In this document: in pieces, positions 7,195 through 13,597 of the stretch | Numbering within the stretch: the first letter of the stretch is position 1 | Layout of the letters: each line of letters starts with the position of its first letter | Assembly (NCBI GenBank): GCA_964566545.1 | Contig: CAZMIX010000041.1 | Coordinates: 1 to 21,856 of the forward strand | Direction of reading: 5' to 3' | Length of the DNA stretch: 21,856 bases | Source of the DNA: JAEYFP01 sp964566545 | Lineage (GTDB): Bacteria; Bacillota; Clostridia; Lachnospirales; Lachnospiraceae | Program-made: the position numbers and the translations under genes | The notes under the pieces: model-generated | Databases searched by the model: none | What the model saw: the letters and a program-made list of their open reading frames with translations, nothing else | What the model was told of the DNA's origin: nothing

Positions 7195-7487
7195 TTCGTT
7201 GTCTCACTACTAACGAAAGCATTAAACTTGGTGAGTATTTTGGATTTGATGTTTTAATCGAGAAAAATCCTGCAAATAGTAATATTTTCTTGACAGGAAC
7301 ACCTTGCGTTGCAGTATTGCAAGGAGAACTAAAATATACTTCGGAGGTTTCACTGGGCAATAATATTGGTAATGTCAGACGTATTGAAAAACTTGCATCT
7401 ATGACAAATAGGCTTGAATTCGTTAATACAGAACTGAGGAAAAATCATGTGGATGATATTGAGCCTGTGCCGACCAAGCTATCTTGA
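7161..7487 (+). pseudogene. C-terminal remnant of an integrative-element helicase/methylase
   Basis: This frame, from ADAGDEIEKAV to the stop at 7487, has the composition and motifs (LGEYFGFDVLI, GELKYTSEVSLG, NIGNVRRIE) that I associate with the C-terminal region of the very large SNF2-like helicase/methylase proteins of clostridial conjugative elements. The start and the catalytic domains are missing and the segment is cut off before the usual coiled-coil tail. It overlaps the thiN stop in a different frame and is much more A+T-rich than thiN. It is best read as a scar of an integrated element that once lay here. The match is from memory and needs a profile search. Confidence 0.5.
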
Positions 7488-7687
7488 TATAATCGACGAT
7501 ATTTAAGGAGGTTTTTTATGTGTTTTTAAGTAAAAGAGATGAGAGGGCAAAATACATGAAATATTCAAAATGTAATTATAGTTTTCAAGGCGGTGAAGCT
7601 GTCGCTTTACCGCCTTGTGCTATTGTTTCGGTTAGATAATATCTGCGAAAATGCAGAGGTAGTTTTTATCAATGGAATGGAGTTTGC
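7488..7687. other. Non-coding stretch with a 14-bp hairpin
   Basis: No convincing gene is seen. A strong hairpin occupies 7586-7617: a 14-bp stem (7586-7599 with 7604-7617, one G-T pair) closed by the tetraloop TGTC. Neither strand shows a proper T-run after it, so it is not a textbook terminator. Just upstream are AAGGAGG followed by a three-codon frame (ATG 7518, stop 7527-7529) and a 27-codon frame (7556-7639) that runs through the hairpin. These could be leader peptides left from a mobile element, but nothing proves translation. Confidence 0.5.
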
Positions 7688-7873
7688 TTATTTTATTCCT
7701 TTTTTTATGTTAATTGCCAGCCATATAGCACCGCCGATTGCAGATAATACGCAGACTACAATTCCAAAAATCGTATCACCGGTATCAGCACCGCCTTTGA
7801 CTGCAAGAACGATTGTTCCGAATATACCCAATACAATTAACAGATACGGAACCCATTTTATTGGTATTAGCAT
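7688..7873 (-). CDS. Small two-helix membrane protein of unknown function
   Basis: The product has 61 residues. Two membrane helices are evident, about 6-25 (WVPYLLIVLGIFGTIVLAV) and 33-54 (IFGIVVCVLSAIGGAIWLAI), joined by a short loop GGADTGD and followed by a basic tail INIKKGIK. Glycines along both helices suggest tight packing. The ATG follows GGAGGG by 8 bases, a strong reason to accept this as a real gene. A plausible promoter with a central palindrome lies at 7938-7968. It is close to an ABC-2 permease remnant on the same strand, and I have an impression that such small proteins accompany clostridial ABC exporters. The family was not recognised. Confidence 0.65.
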   Translation of the reverse strand: MLIPIKWVPYLLIVLGIFGTIVLAVKGGADTGDTIFGIVVCVLSAIGGAIWLAINIKKGIK

Positions 7874-7937
7874 TATTAAGACCCTCCATAATAAATTATC
7901 ACTCCCGCGCCTTACTCAACAGCCGGATGCAGAAAAC

Positions 7938-7968
7938 ATTTTATTCAACTAAACTTAGTTAATCACAA
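7938..7968 (-). promoter_or_regulatory. Promoter with palindrome in a 19-bp spacer (MerR-like layout)
   Basis: On the minus strand, -35 TTGTGA (7968-7963) and -10 TAAAAT (7943-7938) are separated by 19 bp. A perfect inverted repeat, AACTAA/TTAGTT (7947-7960), sits at the centre of that spacer. An over-long spacer containing the operator is the hallmark of MerR-family activation. A simple repressor site is the alternative. Confidence 0.4.
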
Positions 7969-7988
7969 TTAATTTAAAGTATCAATAG

Positions 7989-8477
7989 TTACCCTTTTGC
8001 TTTCCTCGATAACGCATAGCCGCATACCACGATCGCGGCAAAAAACATCACAACCAATGGTATAAACAAATCAGGTTTGAACGTTTCTCTTGTCATCAGA
8101 ATGTTCCCCCATGCGGCGGGGAATATTTTTCCGGTATATTCAAGGGATTGCGGCAGCATATCTGCGGGAAACATAATTCCCGACAGCATAATGGACGGCA
8201 GGAATACAAGCTGAGAAATCATCGTAAGCTTTGCCTGGTTTTTTACCGACAGCCCCAAGACGCTCCCGATGCTTAATGATACTGCAATAAAAACAGCGAG
8301 TGAACCAAAATACAGTAACGGATTTGCCGGGAGCGCTGCGTCAAAAGCGATAGGAGCGATGATGTATATGATCGCGCACATCATTAATAAATGAATAAAC
8401 GCTGACAAAAACATCGAAACCAGACCGAGATACAACGGTACCCCATTGGCTTTGTACACTTTCTTTATATCGCTCAC
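7989..8477 (-). pseudogene. N-terminally truncated ABC-2 type permease
   Basis: The open frame (162 residues from a GTG at 8477, stop at 7989) is the C-terminal half of an ABC-2 drug-exporter-type permease. Four hydrophobic segments are seen, including the family's hallmark stretch VFLPSIMLSGIMFPADMLP followed by IFPAAWGN. The usual N-terminal membrane helix and the first large region are missing, and intact relatives are typically about twice this length. There is no ribosome-binding site before the GTG. Just beyond it, at about 8478-8485, the sequence switches to Rhs-repeat coding on the other strand, so this is a recombination junction. No ABC ATPase partner adjoins it. A functional short product is unlikely. 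Confidence 0.75.
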
Positions 8478-8484
8478 CCATAGA

Positions 8485-8989
8485 GATGCAGAAGGAATCC
8501 TGGATGAGTACCTCTATACCTACGACCAGACGGGACAGTAAAAAACCAGTACCGCTATGGAGCCTTAAACCGCCTGGAAGAGGCAGCCAATCAGAGAGGA
8601 GAAAGAGCATACTACCACGATAGCGGACTGGGGCATCGAGTCAGAAAAGAAAAGGAGATAACCGAAGAGCTGGTTCCGTTCCTGGCAACGGAAGAACCCC
8701 TAAATCCGACTGAGCAGCTCCAACATCCGAACCGAAACCCAACCGAGACGATCGACTACACGATCGACCTGACGAGACCGTACCATAACCTGCTGGCAAA
8801 GACAGAGAACGGACAGACACAGGAATCCCTGTGGGACAGAAACGCAGCGGGAATTATGGGAGACAGTCCGGAAACAGGGCGTTATTATCTGCAAGACGAA
8901 CTAGGAAGCCCGATCCGGCTGACGGACGAGACAGGAAGTCTGACAGAGAGTTATGGCTATGATGAATTCGGACAGCCCCTGTCACGCTG
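8485..8989 (+). pseudogene. Rhs/YD-repeat protein remnant
   Basis: Translated in pieces, the stretch gives Rhs repeat sequence. It starts DAEGILDEYLYTYDQTG, shifts frame at about 8538, then reads NQYRYGALNRLEEAAN, YYHDSGLGHRVRKE and YYLQDELGSPIRLTD, ending YGYDEFGQPL. These are YD repeats and the segment just before the hyperconserved Rhs core. There is no start codon or ribosome-binding site, and the large N-terminal shell and secretion region are absent. After FGQPL the sequence jumps straight to LNRYGYC, so the middle of the core (normally the AR-YD-xxGRF-s-D segment) is deleted and the frame breaks at 8988-8990. The piece joins the truncated permease at its left edge and the tip domain at its right. 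Confidence 0.8.
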
Positions 8990-9441
8990 AACCGGTATGG
9001 GTATTGTTTGAATAATCCGATAGACTACGTGGATAGAAATGGGCAAGATGCGATACTCATTAATAAAGAAGTAGATGCTGCTCCAATGATAGAACATATG
9101 GGAGGCATTTTTGAGGACGAGAATGGAGATTGGTATTATTTTTACTGGGGAGATACGGTGAAGTTTGAATCGATAGAAAATCCTGATGAAGTCCTCAAAA
9201 GCATGAATATGACGGGAAGGGATTACCAAATCAAGAATATAATTTTTTCTGGAATAATTGTGGGCAAGTCACAATGAAAGCCTTTGGGCTGGGTGTTTTA
9301 CCTAATGGAGAAACCGTGGAAGATTATATGCTTTATACCTTTGGTTGTGGCATTTCAATAATTCCAAATTGGAATATGATAAATACACAATATATATTTG
9401 ACAATGCTTCTATTGAATACTCAAAATTTGGGTGTGAATAA
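8987..9441 (+). pseudogene. Rhs core end plus toxin-like C-terminal tip, frameshifted
   Basis: The frame opens with the end of the Rhs core, LNRYGYCLNNPIDYVDRNGQ, the boundary after which Rhs and other polymorphic toxins carry their variable toxin domain. The tip has H-M-G-G-I-F-E-D-E-N-G-D-W-YYFYWG, then a stop at 9275-9277. A single extra base in the A/T run at about 9240-9247 explains the break: in the neighbouring frame the protein continues FFWNNCGQVTMKAFG to a stop at 9439-9441. The order His...Asn-Asn-Cys resembles permuted papain-like (NlpC/LRAT/DUF4105-type) peptidases, which suggests a cysteine-hydrolase tip. That is inference. The tip is markedly more A+T-rich than the repeat region, as usual for swapped tips. 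The first part (TTG 9008 to 9277) could be read alone, but it is more likely a dead orphan tip. Confidence 0.65.
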
Positions 9442-9479
9442 AATTATAGTTTTAAATTTAGAAATTTAGGAGTGATTAA

Positions 9480-10175
9480 ATGATGAAAAAAGGAAGGATA
9501 TTAATGTTATTAACAACAATTTTACTTTTATTGGTGGTTGGTATTTTTGTTTTTTTTCAGGACTATTTACCGTGGAATAAAGATAAGGCAAAACAGATGG
9601 CAGAAAAATATTTGCAGAAAGTGTACGTTAAAAAAGAAATGGAATTTGTAGATATTTATGTTAGAGGTCCTGCATGGGAGAGTTCATATCAATATTGGGT
9701 GATTTTCCGAGATAAAGAAAACCCCGAGATAAAATTTCATGTGGATATACCAGATATTACAGTTGATAGATGCTTTGATGATTATCTTGATTGCTTTTTC
9801 TTATATGAATGTCAAAAAACTCTTCAACCTCAAATTGTTGAAATATTAGGGGATAATACAAAAATTGATATATTTATCGAACGTAGTTATCTATCAAAGT
9901 TTTTTGATAGTCCAATTGAGGATTTTAATGTAAAGGAAATTGACGATGAAACCCCCTACCGTATGTACATAAGGTATAAACCTATAGCTCAAGATATTAC
10001 GTTAACAAAAGAAAAGATGTGGGAAACTGTTAAACTGATACAATCAAGTGTTTATACGCCGGATAAAATCATTTTTGAGGATGAGAGCGGACAAATGGAA
10101 GATATTACCTTAAATGAGGATGAATGGATCGTAACGGAAACACTGGACAATTTTGGGGAAAAAGTTGTTGAGTAA
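9480..10175 (+). CDS. Membrane-anchored protein, candidate immunity protein
   Basis: The product has 231 residues: a single N-terminal membrane helix (about 7-27, no lipobox cysteine), then an extracytoplasmic domain rich in aromatic and acidic residues (segments such as YLQKVYVKKEMEFVDIYV and SYQYWVIFRDKENPE). No enzyme motif is visible and the family was not recognised. AGGAGTG (9468-9474) precedes the ATG. A second in-frame ATG follows immediately. It lies 38 bases after the end of the Rhs tip on the same strand and shares its A+T-rich composition, which is where cognate immunity genes of Rhs toxins are found. It is intact while the toxin is broken, as often seen for retained orphan immunity genes. 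The immunity role is inference from position and composition only. Confidence 0.7.
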   Translation: MMKKGRILMLLTTILLLLVVGIFVFFQDYLPWNKDKAKQMAEKYLQKVYVKKEMEFVDIYVRGPAWESSYQYWVIFRDKENPEIKFHVDIPDITVDRCFDDYLDCFFLYECQKTLQPQIVEILGDNTKIDIFIERSYLSKFFDSPIEDFNVKEIDDETPYRMYIRYKPIAQDITLTKEKMWETVKLIQSSVYTPDKIIFEDESGQMEDITLNEDEWIVTETLDNFGEKVVE

Positions 10176-10191
10176 CGATACCGCCCCCACA

Positions 10192-11919
10192 CTACTCAGA
10201 TGCGACACACTGCGCAATATCTTCCTTTTGAATCACACGCCGGATGCCGAAAGAAAAAATAGCCTGGACCAGCCAGTAAATGATCGTTAAGGTGACAAAA
10301 GAGAACAGAATGACCGGAAGGCTTGTTCCGAATGGCATATAGTCTTTTGTTGTTATGGAAAGCGACCGCTGGATTGCCTGCGTTGTAAAAATAGCCGGCA
10401 GCAGCGTTATGAGAAAGAGAAGCCATATTATGGGCAGGTAGATATCGATCAGCATTTTACGGATCTGCCTGATCCGGTAGCCGGTCATATAAAGAATCAG
10501 AATGTCCCGTGTATTATCCTGAAAATTGATATATAGCGCAAGGAATAGTAAGATACATCCGACAGAAATACCGGTCACCTGATTGATGACGGCGCTGATT
10601 TTATTGGATACGGCGCTGCGATCCAAATTCTCAATGCGCTGCGCGCGGGTGATAACCGCCGCTTCCTCAGGCAGATTGTCGGGAACTGCTGAACAAAGTT
10701 TTCCGTTATAGGAGCCGGCGGACAGTTCCATCATTTGCGCCATCTGTTCTGCGTCTATATAGATCGTATTTGATTTTGCGTTTGCCGCAACTGCACGCAC
10801 GTTAAGCCGGACACGGGCGCCGCCGGCCGTTACCGTCACCGTGTCGCCAACGCGAAGCCCATAGGTTTCGGCTAAGCCGGGGCCGACAACCGCTTCTCCG
10901 CTTTTCGGTAAAACCACAGGAGAGCCGTTGCTGCTTTGTAGTTCAAAAACAGGGCTTTGCGCATAAAGCGCGGTCACATTCTGTTCCATGCGATGGGAGC
11001 CAAATGCAACCGTTCCCGCCGCTTCCATATAAGGAATGGCATTTTGTATATTCGATGCATTGAAACGCGCCGTTTTGTAGTGTACGTCGTATTCGTAATT
11101 GTGGCCGATCGTCTGCGAGTCAAAGACCTTTTGGCTGCTGATGTTAAGCGAACGTCCCAGAATAACACATACGGAAAAAGACATCACTGCAATTAGAATC
11201 AGCAGGATTGCGACAGGCTTTCGCAGTGAAATCCTTAGAGCAAGCTTGTTTTTTACGGGGAATAAATTTGCTGTTTTATCTGCCATGCGCGGCGCGCCGG
11301 AATATGCCGCTTGATAATTACCGGCGAGCAGCGTTCCGGTTTCCGTGCCGGAAATAAAGAAATAAGTGAAAAAGGCTGCCGCTGAAAAAACCAGCGTTGA
11401 CAGTCCAAGTCCCACAAATACGGTCAGAGGGCTGACTCCTTTTACAAGTCCGCCTACAGAATAAGTCTGCATATTTGCCTCGATCAAAACCGTTGATAAA
11501 TAATAACCGCCTACCATGCCCGCAAGAGCTCCCAGGATAGAAAGCGCGGCGATAAACAGAGTGAATATCCATTGCAGGGAATAATTTTGAAACCCTAATG
11601 ATTTCAGGCAGCCGATCATTTTTCTATTTGACCTGAAAAAACGATAGAAGAACATCAGGATGACGAAGACCGTCAGGCCGGCGGATGAAAGAAAAAAGAG
11701 ATAGGCCAATGAAGAGTTGGAGTTTAGCGCATTTTTATAAAGCTGCTGATTTTCACTTAAGCTACCGAGATTATTTAGTGCCGCCATATTTCCATCGATC
11801 GAAAACCTTACAAAGAAGAAGGAAAGCGATGTAAGTCCCATAAGCGTCAACAGTAAAAAAACAAAGATTTTATTTTTCCCAAGTTGTCCTGCAATCTGTT
11901 TCACCGCAAATCTCATCAT
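10192..11919 (-). CDS. FtsX-like ABC transporter permease
   Basis: The product has 575 residues and is the membrane subunit of an ABC system with the ATPase encoded just upstream. Predicted helices lie at about 18-38, 70-93, 115-145, 165-190 and 235-255. A large extracytoplasmic region (about 260-450) follows, and then three C-terminal helices. The segment IGCLKSLGFQNYS after helix 2 and the matching DILILYMTGYRIRQI near the C-terminus are coupling-type cytoplasmic loops found twice, as in two-FtsX-domain permeases of peptide-resistance transporters. The ATG directly follows the TAA of the ATPase gene (GGGGGTAAATG), giving translational coupling. It is the last gene of the LytTR operon and converges on the 9480-10175 gene with a 16-base gap. 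The substrate is unknown; antimicrobial peptide or lipid handling is a guess from the family. Confidence 0.88.
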   Translation of the reverse strand: MMRFAVKQIAGQLGKNKIFVFLLLTLMGLTSLSFFFVRFSIDGNMAALNNLGSLSENQQLYKNALNSNSSLAYLFFLSSAGLTVFVILMFFYRFFRSNRKMIGCLKSLGFQNYSLQWIFTLFIAALSILGALAGMVGGYYLSTVLIEANMQTYSVGGLVKGVSPLTVFVGLGLSTLVFSAAAFFTYFFISGTETGTLLAGNYQAAYSGAPRMADKTANLFPVKNKLALRISLRKPVAILLILIAVMSFSVCVILGRSLNISSQKVFDSQTIGHNYEYDVHYKTARFNASNIQNAIPYMEAAGTVAFGSHRMEQNVTALYAQSPVFELQSSNGSPVVLPKSGEAVVGPGLAETYGLRVGDTVTVTAGGARVRLNVRAVAANAKSNTIYIDAEQMAQMMELSAGSYNGKLCSAVPDNLPEEAAVITRAQRIENLDRSAVSNKISAVINQVTGISVGCILLFLALYINFQDNTRDILILYMTGYRIRQIRKMLIDIYLPIIWLLFLITLLPAIFTTQAIQRSLSITTKDYMPFGTSLPVILFSFVTLTIIYWLVQAIFSFGIRRVIQKEDIAQCVASE

Positions 11920-12615
11920 TTACCCCCAAACCATCCGATCCGCCGTAATAGGATCGATATTCACAATATCCTTTGAAAGCGTACCGTTTTTCATAGTCAA
12001 TACCCGGTCTGCGGTTTCTGCAATCTGCTGGTTATGGGTCGTAAAAAGAATCGTAATGCCAAAAGTGGATTTCAATTCATGCAGCAGGGTTACGACCAGC
12101 TTGCTGTTGGCTTCGTCCAACGAACCGGTAGCTTCATCACAAAAAAGCAGGTCCGGACTTTTAATCACTGCCCGCGCGATGGCGACACGCTGTTGTTGTC
12201 CGCCTGATAGCTGAGAGGGGAATTTTTTCAGAAGGTGATCGATTTCAAGAATCTGCGTTAAACGTTCAAAGGACAACGGCGTTTTGTTTGGGCTGATGCC
12301 GATTTTAATATTTTCCTCGGCTGTCAGATTATTTAATAACAGATAATTTTGGAACACATGGCCGACTTCACACCGCTTCCAATCGGCCAGTTTCTTTTCC
12401 GAAAAGGAGGTAATTGCTTCTCCTTGATACATGACCGTTCCGCTTGTCGGGCGCAGCAATCCTGAAAGAATATTTAACAGAGTGGATTTTCCACAGCCGC
12501 TGTGCCCAAGTATGGCGGTAAAGGTATTTTCTAAAATCGTAAGGCTGATTCCATTCAGTACCTGTTCGTGTCCGTAATCCTTTGTAATATCAGTCGCGTT
12601 TAAGATCTGTTTCAA
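11920..12615 (-). CDS. ABC transporter ATP-binding protein (MacB/LolD type)
   Basis: From the TTG start at 12615 the product has 231 residues, the usual size for this class. Motifs are Walker A GHSGCGKST (37-45), Q-loop at Q89, signature LSGGQ (136-140), Walker B LLFCDE (156-161) followed by the ATGSLD D-loop region, and H-loop TTHNQ. It powers the FtsX-like permease encoded next. The TTG is chosen because it follows an AGAGGG ribosome-binding site and gives the canonical N-terminus KQILNATDITKDYG. A longer reading from 12669 adds 18 atypical residues. The first 26 bases overlap the end of the DUF3021 gene, which indicates coupling. Confidence 0.92.
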   Translation of the reverse strand: MKQILNATDITKDYGHEQVLNGISLTILENTFTAILGHSGCGKSTLLNILSGLLRPTSGTVMYQGEAITSFSEKKLADWKRCEVGHVFQNYLLLNNLTAEENIKIGISPNKTPLSFERLTQILEIDHLLKKFPSQLSGGQQQRVAIARAVIKSPDLLFCDEATGSLDEANSKLVVTLLHELKSTFGITILFTTHNQQIAETADRVLTMKNGTLSKDIVNIDPITADRMVWG

Positions 12616-13021
12616 TTTCCGATCCCTCTTTCCTCTTGTTTCGTAATTGCAGCAAATGGTTAATTTCATAGATTTCCTTATTTGCCCTGAAAATTTTCAT
12701 GGAAACACTGAAAAAATAGACAGCGACAGACATGGTAATCAGTATCCAGATCGGAAAGCTTGCATACCAGTCAAAAACAACCCCGAACAGCAGCACAACG
12801 ATAGTAACAAAGCCAATATCGAGTATCGTTTCAATCAGGATAGAGTTGCTTTCCAATCGTCCAATCACGAAAAGTCCTGCATGAATGATGATATTTGCAC
12901 CGAGCGTCTGAAAGATAGTGCTGAAAAACAGAGCGCATCCGCCCATAGCCGTTCCGATCGCGGTTAAAATAAGGAGGGAGATCGCTGTCGTAGCCATAAT
13001 ATTGGAAATGATTTTTTTCAT
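12590..13021 (-). CDS. DUF3021 family membrane protein
   Basis: The product has 143 residues with four predicted membrane helices (about 8-32, 40-55, 66-85 and 88-108) and a charged cytoplasmic C-terminal tail, which fits the DUF3021 family. In Firmicutes these proteins are encoded directly after a LytTR-domain regulator, as here, and probably act with it, perhaps as membrane partners that control it. The gene starts in an ATGA overlap with the regulator's stop (13018-13021), with GGGGGA upstream, and its 3' end overlaps the ATPase gene. The mechanism is unknown; family assignment rests on topology and context. Confidence 0.78.
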   Translation of the reverse strand: MKKIISNIMATTAISLLILTAIGTAMGGCALFFSTIFQTLGANIIIHAGLFVIGRLESNSILIETILDIGFVTIVVLLFGVVFDWYASFPIWILITMSVAVYFFSVSMKIFRANKEIYEINHLLQLRNKRKEGSEIETDLKRD

Positions 13022-13467
13022 AAGCGTCCCCCTTTCTGTGAAGCAGCTTTAATTCCGGAAAGATATTTTCTGTTTACATGGAGCTTTTCGGAATTTTTGA
13101 GGATGGCTTCCATTCTGCTGTTGGTCAGCCGTTTGATGGAATCCAGCATATTGGTATTCAAAATACATGACTTGCTGATTTGTACAAAGTCATGCTCCGC
13201 AAGTTTCTCTAATAGCTGATAAAGCCGCAAATCAGTCCGGTAAACGTCTTTTTCACAGTAAACGAAGGTTTTTTTATCGACGCTTTCGATATAATAAATA
13301 TCGGATATGCTTACGAGCTTTTCCCTACCTCCGCCGACGCATTTTATTTTTTTGGCAGCAGATTTGAGCAATGAAAGAATGCGCTCAATTTCCTCATTTA
13401 TTGCCGCATATTTAATCACGACCTCAATCTCTTCATGGATCGGATTTTGTTCCAGTTTGAAGATCAA
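13018..13467 (-). CDS. LytTR-domain DNA-binding regulator
   Basis: The product has 149 residues. The C-terminal ~105 (about 42-147) form a LytTR DNA-binding domain: ISDIYYIESVDKKTFVYC, then the YRTDLRLYQLLEKL helix, FVQISKSCILN and LHVNRKYLSGIK. There is no receiver domain; the N-terminal 40 residues (with EEIERILSLL) are short and may dimerise. It belongs to the stand-alone LytTR regulators that accompany DUF3021 proteins and ABC exporters. The start is TTG at 13467 after GAGGTGATGGT; an ATG two bases before it is out of frame and stops at once. It heads the operon that runs to 10192 and probably controls its own promoter. Confidence 0.88.
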   Translation of the reverse strand: MIFKLEQNPIHEEIEVVIKYAAINEEIERILSLLKSAAKKIKCVGGGREKLVSISDIYYIESVDKKTFVYCEKDVYRTDLRLYQLLEKLAEHDFVQISKSCILNTNMLDSIKRLTNSRMEAILKNSEKLHVNRKYLSGIKAASQKGGRL

Positions 13468-13498
13468 ACCATCACCTCAGTTTCTTTGACTGTACACA

Positions 13499-13527
13499 AG
13501 TATAAAGAGTCTTTTACAAACCTGCAA
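13499..13527 (-). promoter_or_regulatory. Promoter of the LytTR-ABC operon
   Basis: On the minus strand, -10 TATACT (13504-13499) lies 17 bp from a weak -35 TTGCAG (13527-13522). The weak -35 suits an activator-dependent promoter, but no clear pair of LytTR direct repeats was recognised. Confidence 0.4.
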
Positions 13528-13597
13528 CAGTATGGATGCCAACATACATAAACGCGGCACTGACATGCAGTCCTATCATGCCGTTACCCCTTCACGT

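Noticed and set aside
7556..7639. 27-codon frame after GAGAGGG and the three-codon frame at 7518-7529
   Set aside because: Possible leader peptides, but they are too short to support and no downstream gene depends on them. Mentioned only under the non-coding stretch.
7593..7952. 119-codon frame on the plus strand
   Set aside because: It is antisense to the small membrane protein gene at 7688-7873, which has a strong ribosome-binding site and a sensible membrane topology. The plus frame starts inside the hairpin and has no such site.
8341..8894. Minus-strand open frames across the permease/Rhs junction
   Set aside because: Their translations resemble no family, and the plus strand reads as Rhs repeats over most of the interval.
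9008..9277. Stand-alone 89-codon gene from TTG 9008
   Set aside because: It begins inside the conserved Rhs core motif and has no ribosome-binding site. It is the first half of a frameshifted tip rather than a gene of its own.
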